DNA of 64,000 nt from Gemmatimonadaceae bacterium (GTDB lineage Bacteria > Gemmatimonadota > Gemmatimonadetes > Gemmatimonadales > Gemmatimonadaceae). A model generated the notes under the pieces. It was given only the letters and a program-made list of their open reading frames with translations. It was not told the origin of the DNA and did no database searches. This document shows positions 10,834 through 19,784 of the stretch, piece after piece. Position numbers and translations under genes: made by a program. Every line of letters starts with the position of its first letter. Positions within the stretch are counted from its first letter, which is position 1. The stretch lies in assembly GCA_020846935.1 (NCBI GenBank), contig JADLCY010000010.1, positions 62,001 through 126,000 on the forward strand. Direction: 5' to 3'.

Positions 10834-13800
10834 ATGCGTGCCTCACTGATCCTCGCGGGCCTGCTGCTCGTCGCGTCGAGTGCAACGGCGCAGCAGCGGA
10901 TGGACCTCGTGGTCGCGGCGACGACCGACGTCCACGGGAGGCTCCGCGGCTGGGACTACTACGCGGATGCCCCGGACAGCGCGCGCGGGCTCGCGCGCGC
11001 GGCCACCATCGTCGACTCGGTGCGTGCCGCGAACCCTGGCCGGGTCGTGCTCGTCGACGCGGGCGACCTGCTGCAGGGCAATCCCCTGACCTACGTGGCT
11101 GATCGCCTCGACACCCTGGGCGTGCATCCGGTGATCGCGGCCATGAACGTCATGCGGTACGACGCGGCGGCCGTCGGCAATCACGAGTTCAACTACGGAC
11201 TGCCGCACCTGCGGCGGGCCATTCGGCAGGCGGAGTTTCCCTTTCTCGCCGCCAATGTTGAGGTGCCGGGGCGTGAGCGCCGGCTCGGTCCGCGCTTTGC
11301 GCCCTCACGCATCGTCACTCGCGCGGGTGTACGCGTGGGCATCGTGGGCGCCACCAACCCCGGGGCCAACGTGTGGGATCGTGACAACCTCACCGGTCGC
11401 CTCCGCATCACCGACATCGTGCCGGCCGTGCGGCGCGCCGTGGCCGACGTCCGCCGCCGCGGCGCGCAGGTCGTCGTGGTCGTGATGCATTCGGGGCTTG
11501 GGGAGGCGAGCAGCTACGACACCGTGGCCACGCACCTTCCGTCGGAGAACGTCGCGGCCCGCGTCGCTCGCGAAGTGCGCGGTATCGACCTCGTCGTGTT
11601 CGGCCATTCGCACCGCGAGGTCGCGGACACGACGGTCAACGGTGTGCTGCTGATGCAGCCGCGCAACTGGGCCACCTCGGTCGGTGTCGCCACGCTCTCG
11701 CTGGAGCGCGCCCGAGCCGGCTGGCGCGTCACCGCCCGTCGCGGCCAGGTGGTGCGCGCGGCGGGGCACGCCGAGCATCCCGCCGTCGTGGCCGCGGTGG
11801 AGCGCACACACCGCGCCACCGTCGCCTGGGTGAACACGACGCTGGGCTCGACGCCCGTCGCCTGGTCGGCCGACTCGGCGCGAGTCAAGGACACGCCACT
11901 CATCGACTTCATCAACGAGGTCCAGCGCAAGGCGAGCGGCGCCGACCTGTCCTCGAGCGCGGCGTTCGATCTCAACGCGTCGCTCGACGCCGGCCCCGTC
12001 ACGATCGCCGAAGTCGCACGACTCTACCCATACGACAACACGCTGCGCGCCATCCGCATCACCGGCCGTCAGCTTCGCGAGTACCTCGAGTTCTCCGCGC
12101 GCTACTATCGACAGCTGGGCTCGCCCGCGGCCGGCAGCGCGCTCGTCGACCCGTCGATCCCCGGCTTCAACTTCGACATCGTTTCCGGTGCGGACTACGT
12201 GCTGGACCTGTCGAAGCCGGTCGGGCAGCGCGTCACGGCGCTGAGCGTGCGCGGGCGCCCGGTCGTCGCTGCCGATTCGTTCACGCTCGCGTTGAACAAC
12301 TATCGGCAGGCGGGCGGCGGCGGCTTTGCGATGCTGCACGGCGCGCCGGTCGTGTTCGAGACGCAGGAAGAGATCCGGGATCTGCTCATCGCCGAGGTGC
12401 GTGCGCGCGGCACCTTGCGACCTCAGGACTACCATGTCGTGAACTGGCGCCTCGCGCCTGATGGCGTGGAGGGAACGGCGTACCGCGCGATGCGGGCCCT
12501 TCCGTTCGATCGCGCGACGGGGCCCTCGCGTCCCGTGGCAGCGGACGCCGCGGCGCACCTCAGGTCGGGGCAATGGGTGCGCGTCATCGGGACCAACGAC
12601 TTTCACGGCGCGCTCGAGCCGCAGGACCCGGGTGCTGAGGGCATCATGCGCGGTGGTGCGGCGTCCCTGGCGACCGCGATCCTTGCCGCGCGCGCCGAAT
12701 GCGTCGCGCCGGCGTGCGTGAGCCTGTGGGTCGATGGAGGAGACCAGTGGCAGGGCACGGCGGCATCGAACACGACGTTCGGTCGATCCGTGGTGGAGAT
12801 CTTCAATCGGCTCGGCCTCGCCGCCGCGGCGTTAGGCAACCACGACCTCGACTGGGGCCAGGACACCCTGCGCGCCCGCATGCGTGAGGCGCGCTACCCG
12901 ATCCTGGCTGCGAACGTGGTCGACTCGCTCGGCCGCGACGTGTCGTGGATCCCGGACGACACCCTGATCGACCTTGGCTCGGCGCGCGTGGGCGTGATCG
13001 GCGTGACCACCACCGAGCTGACGCGCGTGCAGCGACCGTCCAACCTCAAGGGGATGACGGCCGTCGATCCGGCCGGGCCGGTGATCGCGCGCGCCCGTGC
13101 GCTGCGCGCGCGGGGCGCAGACGTGGTCGTCGTGGCGGCGCACCTCGGCGCGTCGTGCGATCGCGAGACGCGCTCGCGCTGCACCGGCGAGGCGATCACG
13201 CTCCTGCCACAGCTGAACGGACTCGTCGACGCCTTCGTGGCCGGCCACACCCACCAGGCGGCGGTCACCCAGGTCGGGGGCGTCGCGCTCACCGAGGCCT
13301 GGCAACGCGGGACGGCGATCGGCATCATCGACATCCCGATCCGCGGGACCAACGGCCAAGTGCATCGCGCCCTGCGCAACGTGCGACCTGACTCGCAGCC
13401 GGCCGATCCGGTGATCGGGGCGCTCGTCGAGCAGGCGGCGAGCGTCGTCCGCGCGCGCTTTGCCGTGCCGGTCGCGACATTGCGCGAGGTCATGCGCCGC
13501 GGGGACGCGGGGCGACTCGGTGACCTCGTGGCGGACGCGCAACGCTGGGCGGCAGGGGCCGACGTGGCGGTCATGAACCGCGGCGGCGTGCGGCAGGATC
13601 TGCGCGCCGGCCCCATGACGTATGGCGACGCCTTCCAGGTGCAGCCGTTCGACAACATGATCGTTCGCGTCACGGTGAATGGTGCGGCGCTGCTCGCGTA
13701 CCTGGAGCGCCTGGCCGGCAGCACGTCCACCTCGTTCCATCTGAGCGGAGTCCGCGTTGAGGTCGACACGTCGCGCCCCGTTGGTTCACGGGTGGTTCGC

Positions 13801-14016
13801 GCGGTGCTCGACGACGGGCGGGCGGTGGGCGCCGCCGGCACCTATCGCGTGGCCATGACCGACTTCCTTGCCGAGGGTGGCGACGGACTCGGACTCGACG
13901 GCCGCATCGAGTCGACCGGGGTGCTCGATCGCGACGCGTTGGCCAACTATCTGAAGCAACTCCCGCAGCCCGTTGCCCCGCCTGACGGTCCGCGCTTCAT
14001 CCGACGACCTGAATGA
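10834..14016 (+). CDS. Secreted bifunctional 5'-nucleotidase, two tandem UshA-like modules
   Basis: This 1060-residue exported protein starts at ATG 10834, which gives a signal peptide (ASLILAGLLLVASSATAQQ). It contains two complete metallophosphatase plus 5'-nucleotidase C-terminal modules. Module one has TTDVHGRL (about residue 31), DAGDLLQG, GNHEFNYG and GHSHRE. Module two begins near residue 586 with GTNDFHG, DGGDQWQG, GNHDLDWG and GHTHQA. Both metal sites look intact. UshA-type enzymes hydrolyse nucleotides, 2',3'-cyclic nucleotides or UDP-sugars outside the membrane. The stop overlaps the next start as ATGA. The operon then continues with adenosine deaminase and purine nucleoside phosphorylase, which would process the nucleosides released. 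Confidence 0.92.
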   Translation: MRASLILAGLLLVASSATAQQRMDLVVAATTDVHGRLRGWDYYADAPDSARGLARAATIVDSVRAANPGRVVLVDAGDLLQGNPLTYVADRLDTLGVHPVIAAMNVMRYDAAAVGNHEFNYGLPHLRRAIRQAEFPFLAANVEVPGRERRLGPRFAPSRIVTRAGVRVGIVGATNPGANVWDRDNLTGRLRITDIVPAVRRAVADVRRRGAQVVVVVMHSGLGEASSYDTVATHLPSENVAARVAREVRGIDLVVFGHSHREVADTTVNGVLLMQPRNWATSVGVATLSLERARAGWRVTARRGQVVRAAGHAEHPAVVAAVERTHRATVAWVNTTLGSTPVAWSADSARVKDTPLIDFINEVQRKASGADLSSSAAFDLNASLDAGPVTIAEVARLYPYDNTLRAIRITGRQLREYLEFSARYYRQLGSPAAGSALVDPSIPGFNFDIVSGADYVLDLSKPVGQRVTALSVRGRPVVAADSFTLALNNYRQAGGGGFAMLHGAPVVFETQEEIRDLLIAEVRARGTLRPQDYHVVNWRLAPDGVEGTAYRAMRALPFDRATGPSRPVAADAAAHLRSGQWVRVIGTNDFHGALEPQDPGAEGIMRGGAASLATAILAARAECVAPACVSLWVDGGDQWQGTAASNTTFGRSVVEIFNRLGLAAAALGNHDLDWGQDTLRARMREARYPILAANVVDSLGRDVSWIPDDTLIDLGSARVGVIGVTTTELTRVQRPSNLKGMTAVDPAGPVIARARALRARGADVVVVAAHLGASCDRETRSRCTGEAITLLPQLNGLVDAFVAGHTHQAAVTQVGGVALTEAWQRGTAIGIIDIPIRGTNGQVHRALRNVRPDSQPADPVIGALVEQAASVVRARFAVPVATLREVMRRGDAGRLGDLVADAQRWAAGADVAVMNRGGVRQDLRAGPMTYGDAFQVQPFDNMIVRVTVNGAALLAYLERLAGSTSTSFHLSGVRVEVDTSRPVGSRVVRAVLDDGRAVGAAGTYRVAMTDFLAEGGDGLGLDGRIESTGVLDRDALANYLKQLPQPVAPPDGPRFIRRPE

Positions 14017-14243
14017 CGAGCGTCCGAGTCTACGTGAACGGCAAGGGGGTTGATGCCCCCGCCATGAGCACCGCTGTCGAGGCCGTGCGCCTCCTCGATC
14101 CGGGACTGGCTGATGCGGTGCGCAGCGGATCGCGCGCGCTCACCGACAGTCGCGGGCTGCACGTGCCCGACGACGCCCCGGTGTATGGCGGCGCGATCTT
14201 CCGGGTGGTGAGCGGGCGCGTGCGCGAGGCGTCGGACGCGTGA
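14013..14243 (+). CDS. Small beta-grasp-like (ThiS/MoaD-like) protein of unknown function
   Basis: This 76-residue cytoplasmic protein is coupled at both ends: its ATG overlaps the nucleotidase stop and its TGA overlaps the adenosine deaminase GTG. The order VRVYVNGKGVDAP, a helix around AVEAVRLLDPGLADAV, then ALTDSRG, PDDAPVYGG and IFRVV resembles the small beta-grasp fold of sulfur-carrier proteins. The C-terminal Gly-Gly those carriers need is missing: the tail is VSGRVREASDA. A carrier role is therefore unlikely and the function is unknown. The double overlap argues strongly that it is a real, co-translated gene. Confidence 0.75.
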   Translation: MTSVRVYVNGKGVDAPAMSTAVEAVRLLDPGLADAVRSGSRALTDSRGLHVPDDAPVYGGAIFRVVSGRVREASDA

Positions 14244-15280
14244 GCAGCCCGGTCCTCACGCGCACGCTGCTCGAGCGACTCCCAAAAGCCGAACTGCATT
14301 GCCACCTCGACGGGTCGCTGCGACCCGGCACCATGCTGGAGCTCGCGCGCGACCATCGCGTGCGCATGCCCCGCGATGACGCCGAAGCGCTCGCGACCTA
14401 CATGCTGGTGAGCGATGCCAGGAACCTCGAAGACTACCTCGCGCGCTTCGACGTGACGCTCTCGGTGATGCAAACGGCTGATGCGATCGAGCGGGTGGCG
14501 TTCGAGCTGGCGGAGGATGCAGCGCGCGAAGGCGTGCGGTATATCGAGACCCGCTTTGCACCGATCCTCAACACGCTCAAGGGTCTCGAGCTCGGGGCGA
14601 CCATCGAAGCCGCCGTCCGAGGGCTGGATCGCGCCGAGCGTGAGCACGGCATCGTGGGCCGCGTGATCGTGACCAGCCTGCGACACCTGCCGCTCGAGAC
14701 ATCCATGGAGTTGGCGCGCCTCGCAGTGGCGTATCATGGCCGCGGGGTCGTAGGGTTCGATCTCGCGGGTGGCGAAGCCGGCAACCCGGCCGCGACACAC
14801 GCGCCGGCGTTTGCGTACGCGCAGGCCCACGGCGTGGCATGCACCTGCCACGCCGGCGAGGGCGACGGCGCTGGCTCGGTGGCGCAGGCGATGCACGCCT
14901 GCCGCGCCCATCGCCTCGGCCACGCCACCCGTCTCGTCGAGGACCAGGCGCTCGTGCACGAAGCGCGCGACGCCGGCGTGGCTCTCGAGATCTGCCTGAC
15001 GAGCAACGTGCAGACCCACGCCACCGAGTCGTACGAGCATCATCCGCTGCGCCGCTACTTTGACGCGGGTCTCACGGTGGTGCTCAACACCGACAACCGG
15101 CTGATGAGCGGCGTGAACCTGGTCGACGAGTACCAGGTGGCGGCGAGCACGTTCGGCTTCACGTTCGACGAGTTGGCGAAGATGGCGCTCAATGGATTCG
15201 AGTCGGCGTTCATCGCCGGCCCGGAGCGCGAGGCGCTGCTCGCGCGCGCCCGGGCCGACATCGAGGCCCTGCGCGCATGA
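14240..15280 (+). CDS. add: Adenosine deaminase
   Basis: This enzyme deaminates adenosine to inosine (or acts on a related aminopurine). It has 346 residues from a GTG start in a GTGA overlap. Metal and catalytic motifs are in order: LPKAELHCHLDGS (zinc His pair), DLAGGE, CTCHAGEGDG (His and catalytic Glu), HRLGHATRL (His), LTSNVQT and VVLNTDNRL (zinc Asp). No signal peptide is visible, so it acts in the cytoplasm on nucleosides imported after extracellular dephosphorylation. The closely related adenine deaminases share this fold, but the neighbouring phosphorylase supports a nucleoside substrate. Confidence 0.93.
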   Translation: MSSPVLTRTLLERLPKAELHCHLDGSLRPGTMLELARDHRVRMPRDDAEALATYMLVSDARNLEDYLARFDVTLSVMQTADAIERVAFELAEDAAREGVRYIETRFAPILNTLKGLELGATIEAAVRGLDRAEREHGIVGRVIVTSLRHLPLETSMELARLAVAYHGRGVVGFDLAGGEAGNPAATHAPAFAYAQAHGVACTCHAGEGDGAGSVAQAMHACRAHRLGHATRLVEDQALVHEARDAGVALEICLTSNVQTHATESYEHHPLRRYFDAGLTVVLNTDNRLMSGVNLVDEYQVAASTFGFTFDELAKMALNGFESAFIAGPEREALLARARADIEALRA

Positions 15281-16083
15281 GTGTCGCGGCCGCGGTCGAG
15301 CGGATTCGCGAGCGAGGCCCCGTGCGGCGCCCCGTTGCCGCGATCGTCCTCGGGTCCGGGCTCGGCGGGCTTGCGGCCCGCATCGACGATGCCCGGCGCG
15401 TCATGTACGCGGATATCCCCGGCTTCGCGCCGTCGGGGGTTGCTGGACACGAAGGGGCGCTCATTCACGGCATGCTCGGTGGTCGCGATGTGCTCGCCTT
15501 CGCGGGCCGATTCCATGTTTACGAAGGGCATACGCCGGCGCAGAGTGCGTTCCCCATTCGGGTTGCACACGCGCTGGGTGCCGGTGTGCTGCTGCTGTCC
15601 AACGCGGCTGGTGGTGTCCGGCGCAGTCTTCGTCCTGGTCAGCTGATGCTCGTGCGGGACCAGCTGAACCTCACGTTCGACAGCCCGCTCATCGGTGCGC
15701 TCGTGTCGGGTGACCACCGGTTTCCCGATATGTCCACGCCGTTCGATCCGACGCTGTGCGCGCTGCTGCACGACGTTGCAACGGAGCAGGGCATTTCGCT
15801 CGAAGATGGCGTGTATGGTGGCCTCACGGGCCCCGCGTACGAGACGCCGGCCGAGGTGCGGATGCTCGAGCGCTTTGGCATCGACGCGGTGGGCATGTCC
15901 ACGGTGAGCGAAGTGCTCGTGGCGCGTGCGATGGGATTACGCGTGGCGGCGGTCAGCTGCATCACCAACCCGGCTGCCGGGCTCGCGCCCGTGAAGGTCG
16001 ACCACGCGGATGTGATCGCCGTCACCCGTGCCGCGGCGCGCGCCTTTGAGGAACTCGTGATCGCTGCGGTTCAGCGCTTGTAG
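15277..16083 (+). CDS. punA: Purine nucleoside phosphorylase
   Basis: This 268-residue enzyme cleaves inosine or guanosine with phosphate to give the free base and ribose 1-phosphate. The ATG at 15277 overlaps the adenosine deaminase stop. Motifs of the trimeric class include VLGSGLGGLA (phosphate loop), FAGRFHVYEGH, LSNAAGGV, YGGLTGPAYETPAE and the base-site VGMSTVSE, then SCITNPAAG. It is the last gene of the nucleotidase operon and completes a route from extracellular nucleotide to free purine base. A 32 bp imperfect tandem repeat begins 15 nt after its stop. Confidence 0.94.
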   Translation: MSVAAAVERIRERGPVRRPVAAIVLGSGLGGLAARIDDARRVMYADIPGFAPSGVAGHEGALIHGMLGGRDVLAFAGRFHVYEGHTPAQSAFPIRVAHALGAGVLLLSNAAGGVRRSLRPGQLMLVRDQLNLTFDSPLIGALVSGDHRFPDMSTPFDPTLCALLHDVATEQGISLEDGVYGGLTGPAYETPAEVRMLERFGIDAVGMSTVSEVLVARAMGLRVAAVSCITNPAAGLAPVKVDHADVIAVTRAAARAFEELVIAAVQRL

Positions 16084-16098
16084 GGCGGACGACCTCGC

Positions 16099-16185
16099 TC
16101 GCATCACGCCTGCCACTCAGACGACGCCGTTCGCGTCACGCCCACGACTCAGACGACACCGCGCGCATCACGCCCACCACGCGAC
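16099..16185. repeat. Three imperfect 32-bp tandem repeats
   Basis: Units beginning at 16099, 16131 and 16163 share the pattern TCGCATCACGCC, then CACTCAGACGAC and CGC, at an exact 32 bp spacing. The third unit is incomplete. The array lies directly after the purine nucleoside phosphorylase gene and before a convergent barrel gene. There is no hairpin with a T tract. The copies differ too much from each other, and lack spacers, to be a CRISPR array. Confidence 0.65.
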
Positions 16186-16334
16186 GGCACACGGGCTCGT
16201 GCGCCCCGGCCCTCGCCGCACTCGACAAGAAGCGCGAAGAGCTTCAGCGCGAGCCCGATGCCTCATTGCTTCGCACAATGGGCAACCCCCGCAGTGCGCC
16301 GCGTCGCACGCCGTGGGACGGCCGCCGCGAGTCG

Positions 16335-16955
16335 CTAGAAGCGAACGCCCACCGTCACGGGGATCATCTTGTACGTGGACTTGATGTCCGCGCCGCTCTC
16401 GTCCTCGGCGGTGATCGAGAACTGGTGGTAACGCGCCTCGATGAACACGCCGGCCCCGCGGCCGATACGCATCCCGGCGCCCCCGTTGAATCCGAACCCG
16501 TTCTCCGCGGCGCTCAGCGAGAACGCACCACTCGAAGCGCTGACGCTCACGCGATACATGCCGAGACCCGCCAGCGCGTACGGCGTGACCGATCGTCCAC
16601 GGTTGCCACCGATCAGGAGCGCGGTCGCCCCGACGTGCGTGACGCTGTTAATGATGTCGGCTCCCGGGGGCGCGCCCACATCGGCCAGCGCCTCGTCGGT
16701 GAAGTCGGACCGATGATACGAAACCTCGCCGCGCACGCCCCAGATGCCGCGTGCCGGTTCGTACTGCAGGAACGCGGCGCCGTGGTAGCCGGCCTTGGTG
16801 TCATCCGCGAACTCCGAAATCGGCATCGTTGCTCCAACCGCGATACCCACCGCCACGGGCCGCGGTGTCTGTGCGGTCGCCTCTGCCGTGGCGAGGGCGG
16901 AAGCGAAGCAGCCGGCGGTCATGAGCACGCGCAGTGTGCACCGAAAGAGTGTCAT
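16335..16955 (-). CDS. Outer-membrane beta-barrel protein
   Basis: This 206-residue protein has a signal peptide (FRCTLRVLMTAGCFASALA to TAQ). It then shows short alternating strands typical of small eight-stranded OmpA/OmpW-like barrels (PF13505 type), for example GIWGVRGEVSYHRSDF, PYALAGLGMYRVSVS, FGFNGGAGMRIG and FIEARYHQF. It ends with VTVGVRF, a C-terminal Phe typical of outer-membrane proteins. The function is unknown. It stands alone, convergent with the nucleotide operon and separated from the next gene upstream by 287 nt. Confidence 0.8.
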   Translation of the reverse strand: MTLFRCTLRVLMTAGCFASALATAEATAQTPRPVAVGIAVGATMPISEFADDTKAGYHGAAFLQYEPARGIWGVRGEVSYHRSDFTDEALADVGAPPGADIINSVTHVGATALLIGGNRGRSVTPYALAGLGMYRVSVSASSGAFSLSAAENGFGFNGGAGMRIGRGAGVFIEARYHQFSITAEDESGADIKSTYKMIPVTVGVRF

Positions 16956-17242
16956 CGAGCGATCGGTTGAGGTCAGAATCCGAAAGAGTGCGGCGTAGCA
17001 GACATCCAGGTGCGTCCGACGTTCAGTCGTGAGAAGGTTCGGGAAACGCGGGTTGCGGTGTCAGCTGCCATGCCCACCAGGACGACCCTGCGTCCCGCTG
17101 CCCACGCGCGGCGGCCTGCGCCGTCGCCCGCCCGTGCCTCCGGCCACGTTCCAACGAAACCGCTTCAGCCCGGCACCTGCCGTGATGACGGTTACGTCCG
17201 CCAAACGTATCGGGCTCACCAAAGGACACCTCGGGCCGCGAC

Positions 17243-18079
17243 CTACCCTGCCGCCACCCGGCGCCTGAACTGCTGGAACCGCTCGGAATCCGTGGAGAGA
17301 CCACGCAGTTGCGCCGGAGGAATCCGGGCAATCTCGGCTTCGGTCGCCTGCACGCGATCTTCCTCGAGCGGGTGGGTTCGGAACCAGGCGTCCGGACCGC
17401 TCGGTCGCGACTCACGCTCCTTCAGCAGGATGCGGAACATCTCCGGGATCCCCCGCGGGTCGATGCGGGCGCGCAGCAGGTACTGCACCGCGACTTTGTC
17501 CGACTCCGCCTCGTCGCCTCGCGAAAACGCCGCGAACGCGAGCCCACCACCGATCTGCACCGCCGCGCCTGCCATCTGCGACTCACACACGTTTGTGAGG
17601 ATGCACGCCAGGGTGAGGCCCGCGTTGGCGCGCTGTGCCGCCTGCATCTGTTTCACGGAGTGTCGCTGCGTGACGTGCCCGATCTCATGTGCGAGGACAC
17701 CGGCCAGCTGGTCCATCTTCGTCGTTCGCTCGATGAGGCCGCGGTTCACGTAGACGAATCCCCCCGGCACCGCGAATGCGTTGACCTCGCGGCTGTCGAC
17801 GACGAAGAAGCTCCAATCGAGCGACCGATCGTCGGCCACGCGGGCGATGGAATCACCAAGCAGGTTGATATATCTGACGATCTCCGCGTCTTTCATGAGC
17901 TTGAGCTGCTTGTTGATCTGGGCGCTGTAGTTCTGACCCAGTTCCACCTCCTGCTGGGTGGAGACGGCGCACGCACCGGCGAGGGCGAGAGTGCCCGCGG
18001 CGACACTGCCTCGCAGCATGCGGATCGCGAACCGCAGGGTGTTTCTTCTCGTGTGGCGCAGCATGTCGGACGTGCTCAT
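17243..18079 (-). CDS. M48-family zinc metalloprotease, lipoprotein
   Basis: This 278-residue periplasmic or outer-membrane lipoprotein resembles BepA/LoiP-type M48 proteases. From ATG 18079 a basic N-terminus precedes a hydrophobic segment with lipobox LALAGAC. The zinc motif HEIGH is near residue 130 in VLAHEIGHVTQRHS, and the third ligand is the Glu in DEAESDKVAV. NAFAVPGGFVYVNRGL is the conserved substrate-binding strand. A C-terminal segment WFRTHPLEEDRV is also family-typical. Such proteases handle misassembled outer-membrane proteins. It diverges from the SpoU methyltransferase gene. Confidence 0.9.
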   Translation of the reverse strand: MSTSDMLRHTRRNTLRFAIRMLRGSVAAGTLALAGACAVSTQQEVELGQNYSAQINKQLKLMKDAEIVRYINLLGDSIARVADDRSLDWSFFVVDSREVNAFAVPGGFVYVNRGLIERTTKMDQLAGVLAHEIGHVTQRHSVKQMQAAQRANAGLTLACILTNVCESQMAGAAVQIGGGLAFAAFSRGDEAESDKVAVQYLLRARIDPRGIPEMFRILLKERESRPSGPDAWFRTHPLEEDRVQATEAEIARIPPAQLRGLSTDSERFQQFRRRVAAG

Positions 18080-18165
18080 CAGCGGTGTCGGGTGCTCCCG
18101 TCGAAACGGTGACCAGTGGCCGGACGTAGATTCCACAGGATGATACCCCCACTGGCCAGGATTCG

Positions 18166-18924
18166 ATGCGCATTCTGACGCGCGCGCGTGATCTGTCGCG
18201 CCGAAAGGCAAGGGACCGTGACGGACTCTTCGTGGCCGAGGGTGTGCGCGCGGTCGAGGAGCTGCTCGCCTCCCCATTGACGATCGACGGCGTGCTCTGC
18301 GCGCCACAGCTCATGGATGCCCCACGCGGAGCGCGATTGCGCGCCGACCTGGAGGTGCGGGGCCTGACGGTGAGCGACGTGACGGAACGGGAGTTCGCGA
18401 GCGCGGCAGCCACCGAGTCACCTCAGGGCATTCTCGCGATCGCACGCGTTCCAGGGCGCTCGCTGGCCGACCTCGTCGATCGCACCCCGCTCCGCCTGCT
18501 CGTGATCGACGCCGTTCAGGACCCCGGCAACGTGGGGACACTGGTTCGCACCGCGCACGGGCTGGGTCTCGATGGTTCGGTCGCCCTGCCCGGCACGGTT
18601 GACCTGTGGAACGCCAAGGTCGTCAGGAGCGCAATGGGATCCCTCTTTCGACACCATGCCCTCTCGGCGAGCCTGGAGGAGCTTTCGGCGTTCCTGACGC
18701 GCGCGTCGTGTCCCCTGTGGTGCGCCGACGTGGCTGGTGCGCCGCTGGAGGACACCCCGGCGCCTCCCCGCCTCGCGATCGCCGTCGGCAATGAGGGCGC
18801 GGGACTGACCCCGGCGGTGCGTGCGATGGCCTCGCGGTTCGTGGCCTTGCCGATGCGCGGTGATGCGGAGTCCCTGAACGTTGCCGTGGCGGCCGGTATT
18901 CTGCTCTGGGTGCTCCAACCGTGA
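18166..18924 (+). CDS. SpoU/TrmH-family RNA 2'-O-methyltransferase
   Basis: This 252-residue SPOUT-class methyltransferase has an N-terminal substrate-binding domain (RKARDRDGLFVAEGVRAVEE). It has the three SpoU motifs: VIDAVQDPGNVGTLVRTAH, IAVGNEGAGLTP and PMRGDAESLNVAVAAGI. The last two form the trefoil knot that binds S-adenosylmethionine. The target nucleotide (tRNA or 23S rRNA) cannot be assigned from sequence alone. Its stop overlaps the prepilin peptidase GTG, so the two are co-translated. Confidence 0.92.
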   Translation: MRILTRARDLSRRKARDRDGLFVAEGVRAVEELLASPLTIDGVLCAPQLMDAPRGARLRADLEVRGLTVSDVTEREFASAAATESPQGILAIARVPGRSLADLVDRTPLRLLVIDAVQDPGNVGTLVRTAHGLGLDGSVALPGTVDLWNAKVVRSAMGSLFRHHALSASLEELSAFLTRASCPLWCADVAGAPLEDTPAPPRLAIAVGNEGAGLTPAVRAMASRFVALPMRGDAESLNVAVAAGILLWVLQP

Positions 18925-19784
18925 GTCCGGCCTTTCTCATCGCGTGGGCGTTCGTGCTCGGCGCCTGCATCGGATCGTTTCTCAACGTGTGTATCGCGCG
19001 CTGGCCTGCCGAGCTGTCCGTCGTGAAGCCGCGCTCGCGCTGTCCGCAATGCAAGCGGGAGATCGCGTGGTACGACAATTTGCCGATCCTGAGCTGGATC
19101 CTCCTGCGCGCGAAGTGCCGTGGCTGCGGGTTGGGCATCTCGGTCCAGTATCCGCTGGTCGAGCTCATCGTGGGCATCGTCTGGGCGGCGAGCGTGTACC
19201 AGTTTGGTCTGGGGCTGACCGGGGTGAGAGTGGCGGTGTTCGTGACGATCCTCCTCGGCATCGCGATCACGGACGCGAAGCACTATTTGATCCCTGACGG
19301 CTTCACAGTGAGCGGATTGGTGTTCGTGCTCGTCACCGCGCTCGTCGCGGGGTTCCGGCTCGAGCCTTCGCCTTTCGCCGGCCCGTGGGCGGCCATTGTG
19401 GGAGCGTGCGCAGGTGCCGGCGCCGTCTCGATCATTGGCTGGCTGGGTGAGGTAGCGCTCAAGAAGGAGGCCATGGGCTTTGGCGACGTCACCTTGATGG
19501 CGGTCGTGGGCGGCGCGGTTGGGCCGGGTCGAGCGCTGCTGGTGCTGTTCCTGGGCGCCGCGTTAGGCGCGGCGGCATTCGCCCTGGTCGTCTATCCCGT
19601 TGTGCGCCTTCGTAGGGCGCCGGCCGGGACGGCCCCCGCCGATGTCGAGGGGACAGACGCCGCCGCGGGGCAGAGCCTCCCGCACGTGCCGTTCGGGGTC
19701 TTTCTCGCGCCTGCGGCGGTGGTCGCGCTCCTGTGGGGCGATGAGTTGATTTCCTGGTACCTCAACCGCATGGTGACCGGGTGA
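18921..19784 (+). CDS. pilD: Prepilin peptidase / N-methyltransferase
   Basis: This 287-residue inner-membrane aspartyl protease cleaves and methylates type IV prepilins or type II pseudopilins. The N-terminal domain has two CxxC pairs (SRCPQCKREI and AKCRGCGLGI). The two catalytic aspartates lie in ITDAKHYLIPD and GFGDVTL. Eight or so hydrophobic segments are visible. It starts with GTG in a GTGA overlap with the methyltransferase gene. No pilin or pilus assembly genes are in the window. Confidence 0.95.
   Translation: MSPAFLIAWAFVLGACIGSFLNVCIARWPAELSVVKPRSRCPQCKREIAWYDNLPILSWILLRAKCRGCGLGISVQYPLVELIVGIVWAASVYQFGLGLTGVRVAVFVTILLGIAITDAKHYLIPDGFTVSGLVFVLVTALVAGFRLEPSPFAGPWAAIVGACAGAGAVSIIGWLGEVALKKEAMGFGDVTLMAVVGGAVGPGRALLVLFLGAALGAAAFALVVYPVVRLRRAPAGTAPADVEGTDAAAGQSLPHVPFGVFLAPAAVVALLWGDELISWYLNRMVTG

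Noticed and set aside
16099-16185. Possible CRISPR array
   Set aside because: There are only three diverged 32 bp units without unique spacers, and no cas genes nearby.
17583-17598. TCACA-N6-TGTGA inverted repeat inside the M48 protease gene
   Set aside because: The arms are in the reverse order to the CRP consensus, and the spot is coding with no nearby promoter. It is probably chance.
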